DNA of 64,000 nt from Saccharibacillus sp. JS10 (GCF_024436065.1 NZ_JANFNS010000003.1:434001-498000), one strand, 5' to 3'; counted from the first letter of the stretch, positions 25,531 through 34,814 are shown. The notes: generated by a model from the sequence alone, not told the origin. Numbers and translations: made by a program.

Positions 25531-26319
25531 TCAGTCTCCTCCTTCGGCAGCCGGAAGCTCGGTTAGACCTTCAATCGGATTTTGCGTCGCGAAGTGACCT
25601 GACCGATTTACTTTCGTGCGCAAATATTTTTCGTTAAATTCAGAAATATCTCCCCATAGCGGCGTGCGTCCAGACACATTCATTCCCGATGCTCGCAACG
25701 CTTCGAGTTTACGCGGGTTGTTCGTGATCAAAGTCACTGGAAGCTGACGCAAAAATTTCAGTACGCCGATCGCTCCGTCGTAATTACGCGTATCGTCTTC
25801 GAACCCAAGAGCCAGATTCGCTTCGACCGTATCCATCCCTTGTTCTTGTAAAATATACGCCATCGCTTTGCTGAACAGACCGATTCCGCGACCTTCGTGA
25901 TTCGCCAGATAGAACAAAGCGCCCGAACCGTGTTCCGCGATCATTTTCATCGATTGACGCAGTTGATACCCGCAGTCGCAACGTTTACTGCCGAAAATAT
26001 CGCCGGTATGGCAAATGCTGTGCATCCGGATCAAAGCATCCGGCGAATTTTCGAAATCGCCATAAACGAGTACGCTAGACTGTTGGCCTTCTGCCAAGTC
26101 CATTTTCGGCAAGTTACGGATCAATTCTTCGGCAGACATATCTTCGCCGCCTTCAGGCTTTTTCAGCCAGCTATACCAACGGAAAAGGAGCGTTTCTCCT
26201 TCTAAATTGACAGGCAGTTTGATCGGCCCTACCAGCACGTAACCTTCTTTTGAATCTAATGGCGACGGTACATGATGAATACTGTCTTTAAGCATAAAAG
26301 CTGCGCTATTGTGTTCCAT
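25531..26319 (-). CDS. ribA: GTP cyclohydrolase II
   Basis: This 262-residue enzyme opens the imidazole ring of GTP in the first step of riboflavin synthesis. Zinc ligands are Cys103, Cys114 and Cys116 in the signature RMHSICHTGDIFGSKRCDCG. YLANHEGRGIGL and the LITNNPRK nucleotide-binding motif follow. There is no fused RibB (DHBP synthase) domain, and an N-terminal extension of about 75 residues precedes the core. No FMN riboswitch was seen in the 240 bases upstream. Confidence 0.93.
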   Translation of the reverse strand: MEHNSAAFMLKDSIHHVPSPLDSKEGYVLVGPIKLPVNLEGETLLFRWYSWLKKPEGGEDMSAEELIRNLPKMDLAEGQQSSVLVYGDFENSPDALIRMHSICHTGDIFGSKRCDCGYQLRQSMKMIAEHGSGALFYLANHEGRGIGLFSKAMAYILQEQGMDTVEANLALGFEDDTRNYDGAIGVLKFLRQLPVTLITNNPRKLEALRASGMNVSGRTPLWGDISEFNEKYLRTKVNRSGHFATQNPIEGLTELPAAEGGD

Positions 26320-26559
26320 GATGGCACATCCTTATTTTCGTATTGGTTAAGTCGGTTAAGCCGTCAAGCAAGTTCCTGCGACGGACCGTAAATGAGTTCG
26401 CGATAAAATGGACACGGCACCTAAATCGGTTCCGCATCCTCGTTACCTGTAGTTCGCAACTTGTCCGACTTTGGATCATCTTAGGATCAAAAAATTTCCG
26501 ATACGCCATATTGTATAGGGTATCTGTATATTATCGTCGCATTGTGTATGAATTGAAGG

Positions 26560-27651
26560 TTAATTGTTAAAATTTTGAGCATAAGTCAATTCCATATCAA
26601 CTTGCTCGCGTTGCCTACGTTCTACATCGCCGCGACGGCGTTGTTCCAATCGTTCTAACGACGTTAAAGTTTCTTTGTTTTGGCTTAGACAGTTGAGGAT
26701 TTCTTCATGCAGCACATCGGCATCCCGTAACGCTTCATTCAATCCAAAAGCGCCCGTCGGCGTCATCGTATGCGCCGCATCTCCGATCAGCACAAGCCCG
26801 GGCTGTGCCCAGCGTTCGGATTTACTACTGAAAATATCGAGCAATACGAAGTCTTGCCACGACGTAATATGCTGCCGCACGCTGTCTTCAAGCTTTGGAA
26901 AAGCTTCGATCAAAGTCTGCGTCAACTCTTCAAAAGGACGCTTGCGCAGTTCTTTGTACGAATCTTCCGCGATATTCCAACCGATCTGGACATATCCGCG
27001 AGCTTGCGTGAACAAATGAAGCTGTTGCCCATTCTGAATGGTAGAACACATCACCGGTTCCCAACCTTGCGGTGCAGGTATTCTCGCCCAAAGCAGATCG
27101 TAACCGTGACCTGCTGAATTCACTGGGATTCCAGCATATTTACGAACCGAGGAATATCGACCGTCCGCGCCGACGACAACTTGGCTGTGAATCGTCAACA
27201 GACTGCCGTCTGCTGTACGTACTTTCACTCCGGTGTACGTTCCTTCTTCATTCTGAAGCAGACCTCGAACCATTGTGCCCGGCAAATACGTGAAATTCGA
27301 GTACGACTTCATTTCATTCAATAAAGCGTGAAGCAGATCGGCTTGCGGAATATGAATGCCGACATTACCGTCGGCATGATCCGGGAAGATCGTTTTGACG
27401 ATCTTCCGGTTCTCCCAGTATTCCAGACGAAGAAGAGGCAACACCGCTTCGGGATTGATTTTATCCAAGATTCCGTGCTTTCTCAGCACGCTTTCGCCAT
27501 CTGCATTAATGATTTCGCCGCGAAACGAAGGTCCAGGCACAGGCTGCTTTTCGACCAGCACAACTTCTGCGCCGCGCCGAGCTAGCAGATACGCCAGCAA
27601 AGTGCCTGCCGGACCTCCGCCTGCGATACATATCTCCGTATGTCGCTGCAT
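26560..27651 (-). CDS. FAD-dependent monooxygenase/oxidoreductase
   Basis: This 363-residue aromatic-hydroxylase-fold flavoprotein has the dinucleotide motif GGGPAG at residues 11-16, the mid-protein VVGADGRYSSVRK (DG motif, about residue 160) and GDAAHTMTPTGAFGLNEAL near 285. The substrate is unknown. GGAGG precedes the ATG. It is transcribed away from an HxlR-type regulator across a repeat-rich gap, and its stop lies about 240 bases before ribA. Confidence 0.9.
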   Translation of the reverse strand: MQRHTEICIAGGGPAGTLLAYLLARRGAEVVLVEKQPVPGPSFRGEIINADGESVLRKHGILDKINPEAVLPLLRLEYWENRKIVKTIFPDHADGNVGIHIPQADLLHALLNEMKSYSNFTYLPGTMVRGLLQNEEGTYTGVKVRTADGSLLTIHSQVVVGADGRYSSVRKYAGIPVNSAGHGYDLLWARIPAPQGWEPVMCSTIQNGQQLHLFTQARGYVQIGWNIAEDSYKELRKRPFEELTQTLIEAFPKLEDSVRQHITSWQDFVLLDIFSSKSERWAQPGLVLIGDAAHTMTPTGAFGLNEALRDADVLHEEILNCLSQNKETLTSLERLEQRRRGDVERRQREQVDMELTYAQNFNN

Positions 27652-27708
27652 GGTTTGATCCTCCGATTTGGGCTTTTAGAGATTTAAGAGACTTAAAAGA
27701 TGGGAAAA

Positions 27709-27798
27709 GTCGAGAGCTTCAAAGGCGTTTTGAGCGTTAAAAGCTTGAAAAGCGTTAAGAGCATTAACAGCTTTAAGAGCGTTTAGGGCTTGAAAAGC
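27709..27798. repeat. Ten tandem copies of a 9-base unit
   Basis: Read on the minus strand, the unit is GCT-YTT-AAM. It is repeated ten times without a gap (for example GCTCTTAAA, GCTGTTAAT, GCTCTTAAC, GCTTTTCAA). The units are degenerate but keep GC at the same phase. In one frame this would encode ten Ala-x-(Asn/Gln/Lys) tripeptides. The block ends inside the left arm of the adjacent hairpin. Confidence 0.8.
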
Positions 27799-27831
27799 TT
27801 CCTGCTTCTGTATTAGAAGCAGGAAGCTTTT
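27793..27831. terminator. Orphan terminator-like hairpin
   Basis: AAAAGCTTCCTGCTTC and its complement form a 16-base stem with T-runs on both sides. The flanking genes diverge from this gap, so there is no adjacent transcript for it to end. Confidence 0.6.
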
Positions 27832-27993
27832 TGTAGGGCGATTTGAAGCGGATTTCATCGCTTCAAATTTTGCGGTCTTGAACGTACGCTTCGCTCACGT
27901 AGTCAAGAACGCTTGTAGAGCAATTCGAAGCGGATTTCATCGCTTCGAATTTGCGGTCTTGAACGCGTGCTTCGCTTGCGTAGTCAAGACCGC
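27831..27993. repeat. Tandem duplication of an 82-base unit with two hairpins each
   Basis: Unit 1 (27831-27912) and unit 2 (27913-27993) begin TTGTAG-GC and end GTCAAGA-CGC. They differ at about one base in nine. Each contains a stem of about ten bases around GATTTCAT (ATTTGAAGCG or ATTCGAAGCG and their complements) and a second stem GTCTTGA/TCAAGAC. Several differences are compensatory (TTGAAG/CTTCAA against TCGAAG/CTTCGA). Confidence 0.75.
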
Positions 27994-28223
27994 TAACTCA
28001 CCAAATTACTTTATGTAACCTAGTATATTTACTTACTGGAGCGGAGTCAAGTATTAATTATTACTAAATGTAAGCTTGTTTAATTTAGTTATTGAATGTA
28101 TACTTATAACAACAAGCATTCAATCTTACCTTTTCAATCCCCAAAAATTTGGGTTTTATCTGTTTATAGATGTTCGGAAATTATCACACAACAAAATTCT
28201 TATACAAACGGAGAGTGATCCCT

Positions 28224-28613
28224 TTGGCAGCAAAGCTGACCGAACTCTGCCCCAGATTCGAAAAAGCAATCGAAGTACTCAGTAAACGTTGGACAACCTT
28301 AATCATCTATCGCTTAATGGACGGGCCTCGTCGGTTCGTCGATATCGAAAGTTCGTTATCCAACCTCAGCGGTAAAGTCCTTTCGGAACGACTGAAAGAA
28401 CTTGAAGAAGAAGGCATCGTGCTTCGCACGGTATATCCAGAAAAGCCGGTAAGGATCGAATATTCGTTAACGGATATGGGACGAGACTTAGCGCCTTTGA
28501 TGGATCATATTCAAGGCTGGGCAACGCGCTGGGTCAAGATTGAGCCAAAAGAGCACGACCCCGGTTCGTCTGAGTGTCTTTTCCATTCGACAACGACCGA
28601 TTCTCGGCTATGA
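28224..28613 (+). CDS. HxlR family winged-helix transcriptional regulator
   Basis: This 129-residue protein has the family helix-turn-helix: AIEVLSKRWTTLIIYRLMDG, RRFVDIESSL and LSERLKELEEEGIV. A Cys sits early (Cys9 in TELCPRF), the position used for thiol sensing in YodB/HypR-like members. It may therefore respond to quinones or electrophiles. The TTG at 28224 is chosen with GGAG ten bases upstream; the GTG at 28215 is too close to it. It diverges from the FAD monooxygenase, a plausible target. Confidence 0.88.
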   Translation: MAAKLTELCPRFEKAIEVLSKRWTTLIIYRLMDGPRRFVDIESSLSNLSGKVLSERLKELEEEGIVLRTVYPEKPVRIEYSLTDMGRDLAPLMDHIQGWATRWVKIEPKEHDPGSSECLFHSTTTDSRL

Positions 28614-28623
28614 ATAAATCACA

Positions 28624-28673
28624 AACGCCCGAAACGTGACGGTCTATTTCCGTCAAACGTTCGGGCGTTTTTC
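28624..28673 (+). terminator. Intrinsic terminator of the HxlR gene
   Basis: AAACGCCCGAA and TTCGGGCGTTT arms with an inner GACGG/CCGTC stem are followed by TTTTT. Confidence 0.85.
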
Positions 28674-28699
28674 ATTTTAATTGGGCTTTTAGCATGTCT

Positions 28700-29371
28700 T
28701 TATTGTACGACCTCTGGATGAAATCCCCGATTGTCCGCATACCCTTCTACACTCCAGACGCCAATTTTCGCTTTTTTCGCTTTGGCTTGAATATCACGGA
28801 ATTCGTCGATATATTTATCGTTTGGCTGATAGACCACGACGCGCGCCAAACCTTTCTCTAACAGCTCCGTATTCACCATTTTGTTGTCCAAATAAATATA
28901 AGCTAGCATCCGGTCGTATTGATCGCGCTGTTCTTGGTCAAATTCAAGTTCAACTGATTTTCCGGTTAGGAGCTTTTTCGTGTATTCACTTGCTTCCAGA
29001 CCGAAAGGTTGAACCGGCGTACCTTCTTTTTTGGTTTCGGGTGTATCGATCAATAACATTCTCACGCGTTCGCGGCTTCCGTCCGCCAAGTTTACGATTA
29101 CGGTATCTCCATCGACGATTCGTTCGACGGTAGCCGACACACGTCCTTCGACAGGCGCAGGCGTTGTTGCGGTTTGCTCTGAAGTATTGGGTTGTTGAGA
29201 CTGCGTCTGCTCTTTTCCATCTCGACCTACAATATTATTGAGCAGTTCGCGTCCCGGCGTTGTGAACAGCAATATCGCGAGTACGACGATAGTGATCACA
29301 ATCGAAATGATATTCGGCTTGGGACGTCCGGTTTTCCCGGGCTGACCGTTAGGATCGTGCGGTGTGTTCAT
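28700..29371 (-). CDS. Membrane-anchored thermonuclease (SNase family)
   Basis: This 223-residue protein has a single membrane helix at residues 20-38, a Gln/Thr-rich linker (50-72) and an SNase domain (78-215). The active-site residues of staphylococcal nuclease are present in order: Arg104, Asp109 and Glu112 (RMLLIDTPE), then Arg154 (DQYDRMLAYIY). It likely degrades nucleic acid outside the cell while anchored in the membrane. GAGGAAC precedes the ATG. Confidence 0.92.
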   Translation of the reverse strand: MNTPHDPNGQPGKTGRPKPNIISIVITIVVLAILLFTTPGRELLNNIVGRDGKEQTQSQQPNTSEQTATTPAPVEGRVSATVERIVDGDTVIVNLADGSRERVRMLLIDTPETKKEGTPVQPFGLEASEYTKKLLTGKSVELEFDQEQRDQYDRMLAYIYLDNKMVNTELLEKGLARVVVYQPNDKYIDEFRDIQAKAKKAKIGVWSVEGYADNRGFHPEVVQ

Positions 29372-29553
29372 ATAGAGTTCCTCGCTTCCTTATGTAGACT
29401 GATTTCGTTAGTATACGCGTTGTTCCTTCCAACTCCAAAATTCCTTAAACTGGTTTCGATTCTTTTGCCATAAATCAGGAAGTTCGCTACAATGCAAGTA
29501 TCCGTGTTTTCAGGAAATCAACAACGCTTTTTCAAGCAGTAGGAGAGAATGTA

Positions 29554-30126
29554 ATGAGCAAAAAAATCGTCGCAATTGATATGGATGATACGATCTGTCA
29601 CCTCGTTCCGAAAGCGATTCATTACCATAATGCAGCGTACCCGGACCTCCAACTCACGATCGATCAGGTTAAAAGTTTCGATCTGAGTACGGTTTGGCAT
29701 CCCGAATGTAATGAAGAAATCTTTTTCGGTCGTCCAAACTTATATGAAGAACTCGAAATTTTCGATGAACATACGATCGACGAAGTTCGCCGGATTAGCG
29801 AGCAACATGACGTCATTATCGTTACAGCGGCTCGCCCTTCGGCGGTAGCGGAGAAATGGAATTGGCTTCAGCGTCATATGCCGTTTATCCCGTTCGAGAA
29901 TTTTTTCGTCGCGAAACGTAAATATTTGCTGGAATTCGATCTATTGATCGACGACGGGCCGCATAATCTACTTGCCGCGCGCCAAGCAGGTAAACGTACG
30001 ATCGGGATTCCGCGTCCGTGGAACCAACCGTTGCAAGACGAATTTTTGATGAAAGATTCGTGGGACGGCATGGGCGAATTGGTGAATCATGTTCTGTCAG
30101 GATCAGGCTTTCCGGTCAAAGGTTGA
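29554..30126 (+). CDS. 5'(3')-deoxyribonucleotidase-like HAD hydrolase
   Basis: The protein has 190 residues. HAD motif I is IDMDDT (Asp9 nucleophile, Asp11 general acid), motif II is VTAARPS near residue 92, and motifs III and IV include FVAKRKYLLEFDLLIDDGPHN. This matches the NT5C family that dephosphorylates deoxynucleotides. AGGAGAG precedes the ATG. Confidence 0.88.
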   Translation: MSKKIVAIDMDDTICHLVPKAIHYHNAAYPDLQLTIDQVKSFDLSTVWHPECNEEIFFGRPNLYEELEIFDEHTIDEVRRISEQHDVIIVTAARPSAVAEKWNWLQRHMPFIPFENFFVAKRKYLLEFDLLIDDGPHNLLAARQAGKRTIGIPRPWNQPLQDEFLMKDSWDGMGELVNHVLSGSGFPVKG

Positions 30127-30139
30127 ATGAAACTTAGTT

Positions 30140-30187
30140 AAAAAACTCCCGAAGCGGCGTCGATACGCGGTTTCGGGAGTTTTTTTG
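30140..30187. terminator. Bidirectional intrinsic terminator
   Basis: ACTCCCGAA and TTCGGGAGT arms with a GC-rich inner part have T-runs on both strands. It separates the nucleotidase from the converging beta-helix gene. Confidence 0.9.
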
Positions 30188-30227
30188 TAGCAAAGCTCAA
30201 AAGATCATTTGGATTCGTTCTATCGAC

Positions 30228-31913
30228 TTACTCGTAAGCGCCTCGGCTCGGTAATCCGTTGGCGGATTGTCCGCGGGGCTTGCCGTCGAAATCGTTCGCA
30301 GCATTTAATACGGCATCGACTACGCCGCTGGCAACAGCCGGAGAACCCGATTTCAAGCGATAATTCCCTTGCTTGGCATCCACGAATTGAGGATCGACGA
30401 AAAGCGAATTGGCATCGTTTGCGCTTCCTTTGCGATACGCGTCGAAGCTCGAATAATTTTTCTTTTTCCAGACCCAAGAACCTTTTTTGTTGTCTGGGGC
30501 AAAGTATAGATTGTAATCGACTTTGTTGCGTGTATTCTCCGTATAATCGTTGCGAATCAGCGTGTTGGAGCCGGACGCGACGAAAATATTGTTTTGAACG
30601 ATATTGTCTTGCGTATCAAACTGGATATACAGTTGCCCGGTTCCCCACTCCAACGTATCGTTGTACGCTACCGTGTTGCCTGTGATAATGCTGTTCGTCG
30701 TGGAACCGCGCTTTTTATCGTAACCGCCGATCGCAATTCCGGTCATCGCGTTACGAACAACCAGATTGCTACGCACAGTAATGCCCGAAGTCGAACGTCC
30801 GCGATGCTCGGACGCAATCTCGATTCCGATATCGTTATTTTCCGAACGGTTGCGTTCAATGACAATATCGCGCCCGCCGTCTACATAAATCCCGCCTGCC
30901 GAATACGCCTCATTGGGAACAGGCATGCCGTAAGACGGATTGCGAACCGCTGTATTGCCCGTCACAACGTTACCTGTAATCGTGCCGTTTCGAGCCTGAT
31001 CGTACTTGCTATCAGGCGAAGTGCCTTCAAAGCCGATCGCGTCGATCCCGATATTGTCGTTATCGTGTACATGATTGTTCTCAATCGTAAATTTCTCGAC
31101 ATTGCCGTTCAGCACCAGCGCTTCGCTTGAACCTAGAGTCAGATTGTAGACTTCGTTGCCCGAGATGGTCAGGTCACGAATCGAAGCTGGCGATTTCGTG
31201 CCATAGACCGCGATCCCGTGAGCATCGCGCCCGCTCAGATCGCTGCCTTTGGGCGTTGACGTATTGCCGATGTCATGCACTTTGTTGTCCAGCAAGCTGA
31301 CAGCTTCGCCTGCGCCATGCACATAGATCCCGATCGGCACGCTACCGGACTTTGCCGTCTTGTAATTACGCACTTCCAGACCGCGAACGGTGACGCGGCT
31401 GACATCGGACAGTTCGATTAAAGCGCCGGTCAAGGCAACCGGCAGATCGGTTCCGTCGAGCACCGCCGTCTCCGACGGATAGCTTGCGACGGTCAAGTGC
31501 GCCGCACTATTTGCGGCGCCGGGTGCTCCAGTCAGCTTCAGTGACTGGTTATAAATGCCGCCGCGCAAATAAACGGTGCCGCCCGTTTTCATCGCGGCAT
31601 CGACTGCGCGCTGCACGGTCTGCCACGGGCTAGCTTCCGAGCCCGTTCCGGCTTGGTCGCTGCCGCTTGGCGCGACGTAATAATAAGGCTGAGCGTCTGC
31701 CTGCGCAGCGGCTGACGCTGAAGTTCCCGCCGATGCAGCGGGAGCAAGAGCTTGCGACTTGGACGACGCGGAAGCGTTAAATGCCGCAAGCTTGGTGTGC
31801 GACGCGGAGAGACTTGTGTCGCGTGCTTGCATCGGGGAGACGCAAGCAGGTAATACCGATGCAGACAAAGTCAGCGCTGTAAGCAAGCCAAAAGATTTCA
31901 AAACATTCGACAA
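30228..31913 (-). CDS. Secreted right-handed beta-helix lipoprotein
   Basis: This 561-residue protein has a type II signal peptide with lipobox LPAC (Cys24). An Ala/Ser-rich linker runs to about residue 75, and a parallel beta-helix of about 450 residues follows. The helix starts YYYVAPSGSDQAGTGS (DUF1565-like) and has repeated short strands such as ITGNTVAYNDT and IENNHVHDNDNIG. The fold is common in polysaccharide lyases and hydrolases (for example family PL9), but no catalytic set can be assigned. The TTG at 31913 follows AGGAGG by seven bases. Confidence 0.85.
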   Translation of the reverse strand: MSNVLKSFGLLTALTLSASVLPACVSPMQARDTSLSASHTKLAAFNASASSKSQALAPAASAGTSASAAAQADAQPYYYVAPSGSDQAGTGSEASPWQTVQRAVDAAMKTGGTVYLRGGIYNQSLKLTGAPGAANSAAHLTVASYPSETAVLDGTDLPVALTGALIELSDVSRVTVRGLEVRNYKTAKSGSVPIGIYVHGAGEAVSLLDNKVHDIGNTSTPKGSDLSGRDAHGIAVYGTKSPASIRDLTISGNEVYNLTLGSSEALVLNGNVEKFTIENNHVHDNDNIGIDAIGFEGTSPDSKYDQARNGTITGNVVTGNTAVRNPSYGMPVPNEAYSAGGIYVDGGRDIVIERNRSENNDIGIEIASEHRGRSTSGITVRSNLVVRNAMTGIAIGGYDKKRGSTTNSIITGNTVAYNDTLEWGTGQLYIQFDTQDNIVQNNIFVASGSNTLIRNDYTENTRNKVDYNLYFAPDNKKGSWVWKKKNYSSFDAYRKGSANDANSLFVDPQFVDAKQGNYRLKSGSPAVASGVVDAVLNAANDFDGKPRGQSANGLPSRGAYE

Positions 31914-32012
31914 AGGGAATCCTCCTTTTAGTAAGAAACGATGAAAGCTCCATATCCATCATTATCGGTAGAATAGATAACAATAAGTATGGGTAGAGCC
32001 AAAACTCAATCT

Positions 32013-33890
32013 TTAACGTTGCACCGTTTGAAGCCCGATCCGCAGTCGCTCGATTTCCCGCTCCTGCTCGATATCTAGCATTTGCGCTTCTTGAATCGAT
32101 ACTTCTTCGAAGCGAAGTTTTTGCCCCGGACGAAGCTGGGCAATCAAGCGAAGGTCGGCAGCAATGACCTGCGCGATCCGCGGATAACCGCCTGTTGTCT
32201 GACAATCAGCGGTGAGCAAGATCGGCGCGCCGTCAGGCGGAACTTGAATCGTTCCGGGCGCCACCGCTTCGGAGATCAGCTCTTGCGGTTGTTCCAACCG
32301 CAAAGCCGCTCCCGCTAGGCGGCAGCCCATTCGGTCGGATTGCGGCGTAATCCGAAAAGTCTGCTCCGCCAACGCTTCGCGGCTCGCCGCATCGAAGCGC
32401 TCGAAATGCGTGCCGCGTATGTAGCGCACGCTTACCGCAGCGGAAATTCCGCTGCCCTTTCCCGCTTGGCGATGCGCGGCAGGGCTAGAGCGGTCGCCCC
32501 AATCCCGGCGACCACTGATATAGCCGTGCGCGGCGTGCCACGGCGCAGCGGCAAAATCTTCGCCCGGCGCAAGAATTGTCGCCAAGCGTAGATCTTTCGC
32601 GGCGCGCGTATGCAGCGCGTCGCCAGCGCGAAGCGCTCTGCCTTCGAGCCCGCCCAAGCCGGCTCGAAGATCGGTACTGCGGCTGCCTAGCGCCGCAGGT
32701 ACGGCGAAGCCGCCAGCTGCCGCGAGATAGGTGCGGCAGCCTGCACGTGCGGAGCCGAATTCCAGTACGGCTCCGGCGCGAACCCGCACAGGGCGCCACA
32801 TCGGCAGCGGCACGCCGCCGATGTGAGGCGCAAGATCTGCGCCTGTCAGCGCGATCTGCGTCTCGCGCTCGAATCGAAGCGTAGGCCCCGCCAGCGTAAT
32901 CTCTAGCGCAGCTTCACTATCTTTATTTCCCGCCATGAGATTGGCGGCGCGCAGCGCATAACGATCCATCGCACCGCCTTGCGTGACGCCGTACTGCCGA
33001 TACCCGGAACGTCCGAGGTCTTGAATCGTCGTCAATAATCCCCCTTTTATGATCGAAATCGAGAGCGAAGAATTTTCGTGAATAGGATCATCCGACACTT
33101 TCCACCTTTTAGCCAAATGCTCATTCTGCTTCTCGGCAACGTCGCGCAAGCGTACATATTCGTCTTCGTCGATTGCAACAAATCGCACCTCGTCACCAGC
33201 ACGCAACAAACTCGGCGGCTCTTGATCCGGTCGAAACAAAGCAATCGGTGTTTGTCCGATAATACGCCATCCTCCTGGCGTAGAGACGGGATACACACCG
33301 GTCTGCTTGCCTGCAATGCCTACAGCTCCAGCAGGAACGCTTAGTCGCGGCGTCTCCATTCGAGGCGATGCGATTGAAGTATCCATCCCGCCCAAATAAG
33401 GAAATCCCGGTGCAAATCCAATCATATATACCGGGTATGTAACCTCGCCATGAATGAAGACCACTTGTTCTTCATTCAAATCCGCATGCTGAGCGACAAA
33501 AGGCAGATCGGGTCCATACGCCCCACCGTATCGAACTGGAATTTCAACGATTCTCGAATGAGCTTCCTTTTCTTCGACCTCTCTTTTTAGAAGACGAAAT
33601 AAACTCTTTTTTGTTGCATCGAAAAGGAAATATTTTGAAGTTGGCGAAAAGGAACTGTCGACGCCTTCTACTTCTTTTGCCAACTGCATAAGATCATAAA
33701 AGATCGTGACCGCGCAAAAAGAAGGCACGACTTCGATCATTGCGGGCAACGGATCTTGTTCCAGCAAAGCCGCGAATTGGCGTACTTGACGATGGATATC
33801 CGGCGAAATTTCTTTACCAAATACGACGGAAAGTGCGTATTCATTCAACGGTTCAAGCTCGATATCAGGAAAATCTGAATTTGCGTTCAT
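32013..33890 (-). CDS. pxpBC: 5-oxoprolinase subunits B and C fused (PxpB-PxpC)
   Basis: This 625-residue fusion joins two normally separate proteins. Residues 10-245 are the PxpB/KipI domain (IPVRYGGAYGPDL, IGFAPGFPYLGGM, GIAGKQTGVYP). Residues 270-600 are the PxpC/KipA biotin-carboxylase-like domain (GLLTTIQDLGRSGYRQYGV, GGAMDRYALRAAN, TGADLAPHIGG). With PxpA it hydrolyses 5-oxoproline to glutamate using ATP. AGGAG precedes the ATG. It follows pxpA by 26 bases. Bases 32300-32900 are much richer in GC than the first half of the gene. Confidence 0.93.
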   Translation of the reverse strand: MNANSDFPDIELEPLNEYALSVVFGKEISPDIHRQVRQFAALLEQDPLPAMIEVVPSFCAVTIFYDLMQLAKEVEGVDSSFSPTSKYFLFDATKKSLFRLLKREVEEKEAHSRIVEIPVRYGGAYGPDLPFVAQHADLNEEQVVFIHGEVTYPVYMIGFAPGFPYLGGMDTSIASPRMETPRLSVPAGAVGIAGKQTGVYPVSTPGGWRIIGQTPIALFRPDQEPPSLLRAGDEVRFVAIDEDEYVRLRDVAEKQNEHLAKRWKVSDDPIHENSSLSISIIKGGLLTTIQDLGRSGYRQYGVTQGGAMDRYALRAANLMAGNKDSEAALEITLAGPTLRFERETQIALTGADLAPHIGGVPLPMWRPVRVRAGAVLEFGSARAGCRTYLAAAGGFAVPAALGSRSTDLRAGLGGLEGRALRAGDALHTRAAKDLRLATILAPGEDFAAAPWHAAHGYISGRRDWGDRSSPAAHRQAGKGSGISAAVSVRYIRGTHFERFDAASREALAEQTFRITPQSDRMGCRLAGAALRLEQPQELISEAVAPGTIQVPPDGAPILLTADCQTTGGYPRIAQVIAADLRLIAQLRPGQKLRFEEVSIQEAQMLDIEQEREIERLRIGLQTVQR

Positions 33891-33916
33891 CTCCCGGCTC
33901 CTTTCGAATTCGGCTT

Positions 33917-34702
33917 CTAGTTTTGTCCAAAGGCTCGAATCACAACACCTTCCTGCTCACAAGCCTCGACGATCCGCTGTGCGAAAGCTAGCGCTTTTGC
34001 ACCGTCTCCATGCAGACAGATCGTATCCGCATGAATTTGCAAATGCTGCCCGCTTCCTATCGATATTTTCCGCTCCATCACCATTTGCACGACTCGCTTC
34101 GCTGCTATATCCATATCTTCGATCAACGCTCCCGGAAGATGCCTTGGCATCAGCGAGCCGTCCGCTTGATAACCACGATCCGCAAAAGCTTCATGTGCGA
34201 CTACCAGACCTGACCGCTCTGCTGCTCTAGTTAGTTCACTGTTCGCCAGTCCAAACAAAATGAGCGCTGGATTTGTCCGATATACCGCTTCGGCAATCGC
34301 TTCCGCAAGATCCGTTTGTTTTGCCGCCATATTATAGAGCGCGCCGTGCGGTTTCACATGCCGAAGCACGCCGCCTTCTGCTCGAACCAAAGCTTCTAAC
34401 GCTCCGATCTGATACACCGTCATCGCATACACTTCTTCTGCCGATACCGCCATATTTCGCCGACCAAAGCCGACTAAATCGGGCAAGCCCGGATGTGCTC
34501 CGATTGCCGCTCCTGCTTGCAGCGCCGACTGCACCGTTTTTCGCATCACACTCGGATCTCCGGCGTGGAAACCACAAGCAATGTTCGCGGAAGTCACGTA
34601 AGGTAAGATTTTAGCATCTTGACCGATTGAATACGCGCCGAAACTTTCTCCAAGATCGCAATTCAGATCGATATAGGCTTGGCTTGAATGATGGTCGCTC
34701 AT
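33917..34702 (-). CDS. pxpA: 5-oxoprolinase subunit A (LamB/YcsF family)
   Basis: This 261-residue protein begins [20 protein letters not shown]. It shows the family blocks [38 protein letters not shown] and [14 protein letters not shown]. It is the catalytic partner of PxpB and PxpC in 5-oxoproline cleavage. The ATG at 34702 follows AAGGGG by about ten bases; an in-frame ATG at 34747 lacks a ribosome binding site. A terminator for the upstream gene lies between them. Confidence 0.95.
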   Translation of the reverse strand: MSDHHSSQAYIDLNCDLGESFGAYSIGQDAKILPYVTSANIACGFHAGDPSVMRKTVQSALQAGAAIGAHPGLPDLVGFGRRNMAVSAEEVYAMTVYQIGALEALVRAEGGVLRHVKPHGALYNMAAKQTDLAEAIAEAVYRTNPALILFGLANSELTRAAERSGLVVAHEAFADRGYQADGSLMPRHLPGALIEDMDIAAKRVVQMVMERKISIGSGQHLQIHADTICLHGDGAKALAFAQRIVEACEQEGVVIRAFGQN

Positions 34703-34760
34703 AAGTTTTCGAACCCCTTCAGCTACGTTTAGATTTCTTTTTATCATAGAAGAAAATCAA

Positions 34761-34800
34761 AAAATCGTCGAACACCCATACCGGGCGAACGACGATTTTT
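34761..34800 (-). terminator. Terminator of the Fe-S-type gene
   Basis: AAAATCGTCG and CGACGATTTT arms enclose a CCC/GGG inner stem and are followed by T-rich sequence on the minus strand. Confidence 0.8.
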
Positions 34801-34814
34801 CAGATGAATGATTT

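Larger units (their letters stand above)
27652..28223. other. Repeat-rich intergenic region between divergent genes
   Basis: This 572-base gap holds ten tandem 9-base units, an orphan terminator-like hairpin, two tandem 82-base units and an AT-rich regulator promoter region (about 28010-28140). The last has several TACTTA/TATACTTA-type half sites. A 60-codon minus-strand ORF through the 9-base units lacks a ribosome binding site and is not called. Confidence 0.7.

Noticed and set aside
26320-26559. Possible FMN riboswitch upstream of ribA-ribD
   Set aside because: The conserved FMN-riboswitch core (AGGGGC, GGCGGT and CCGCGAGC-type blocks) is absent on the minus strand.
27676-27858. 60-codon minus-strand ORF through the 9-base repeat
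   Set aside because: No ribosome binding site; it also passes through a terminator-like stem. Better described as a repeat.
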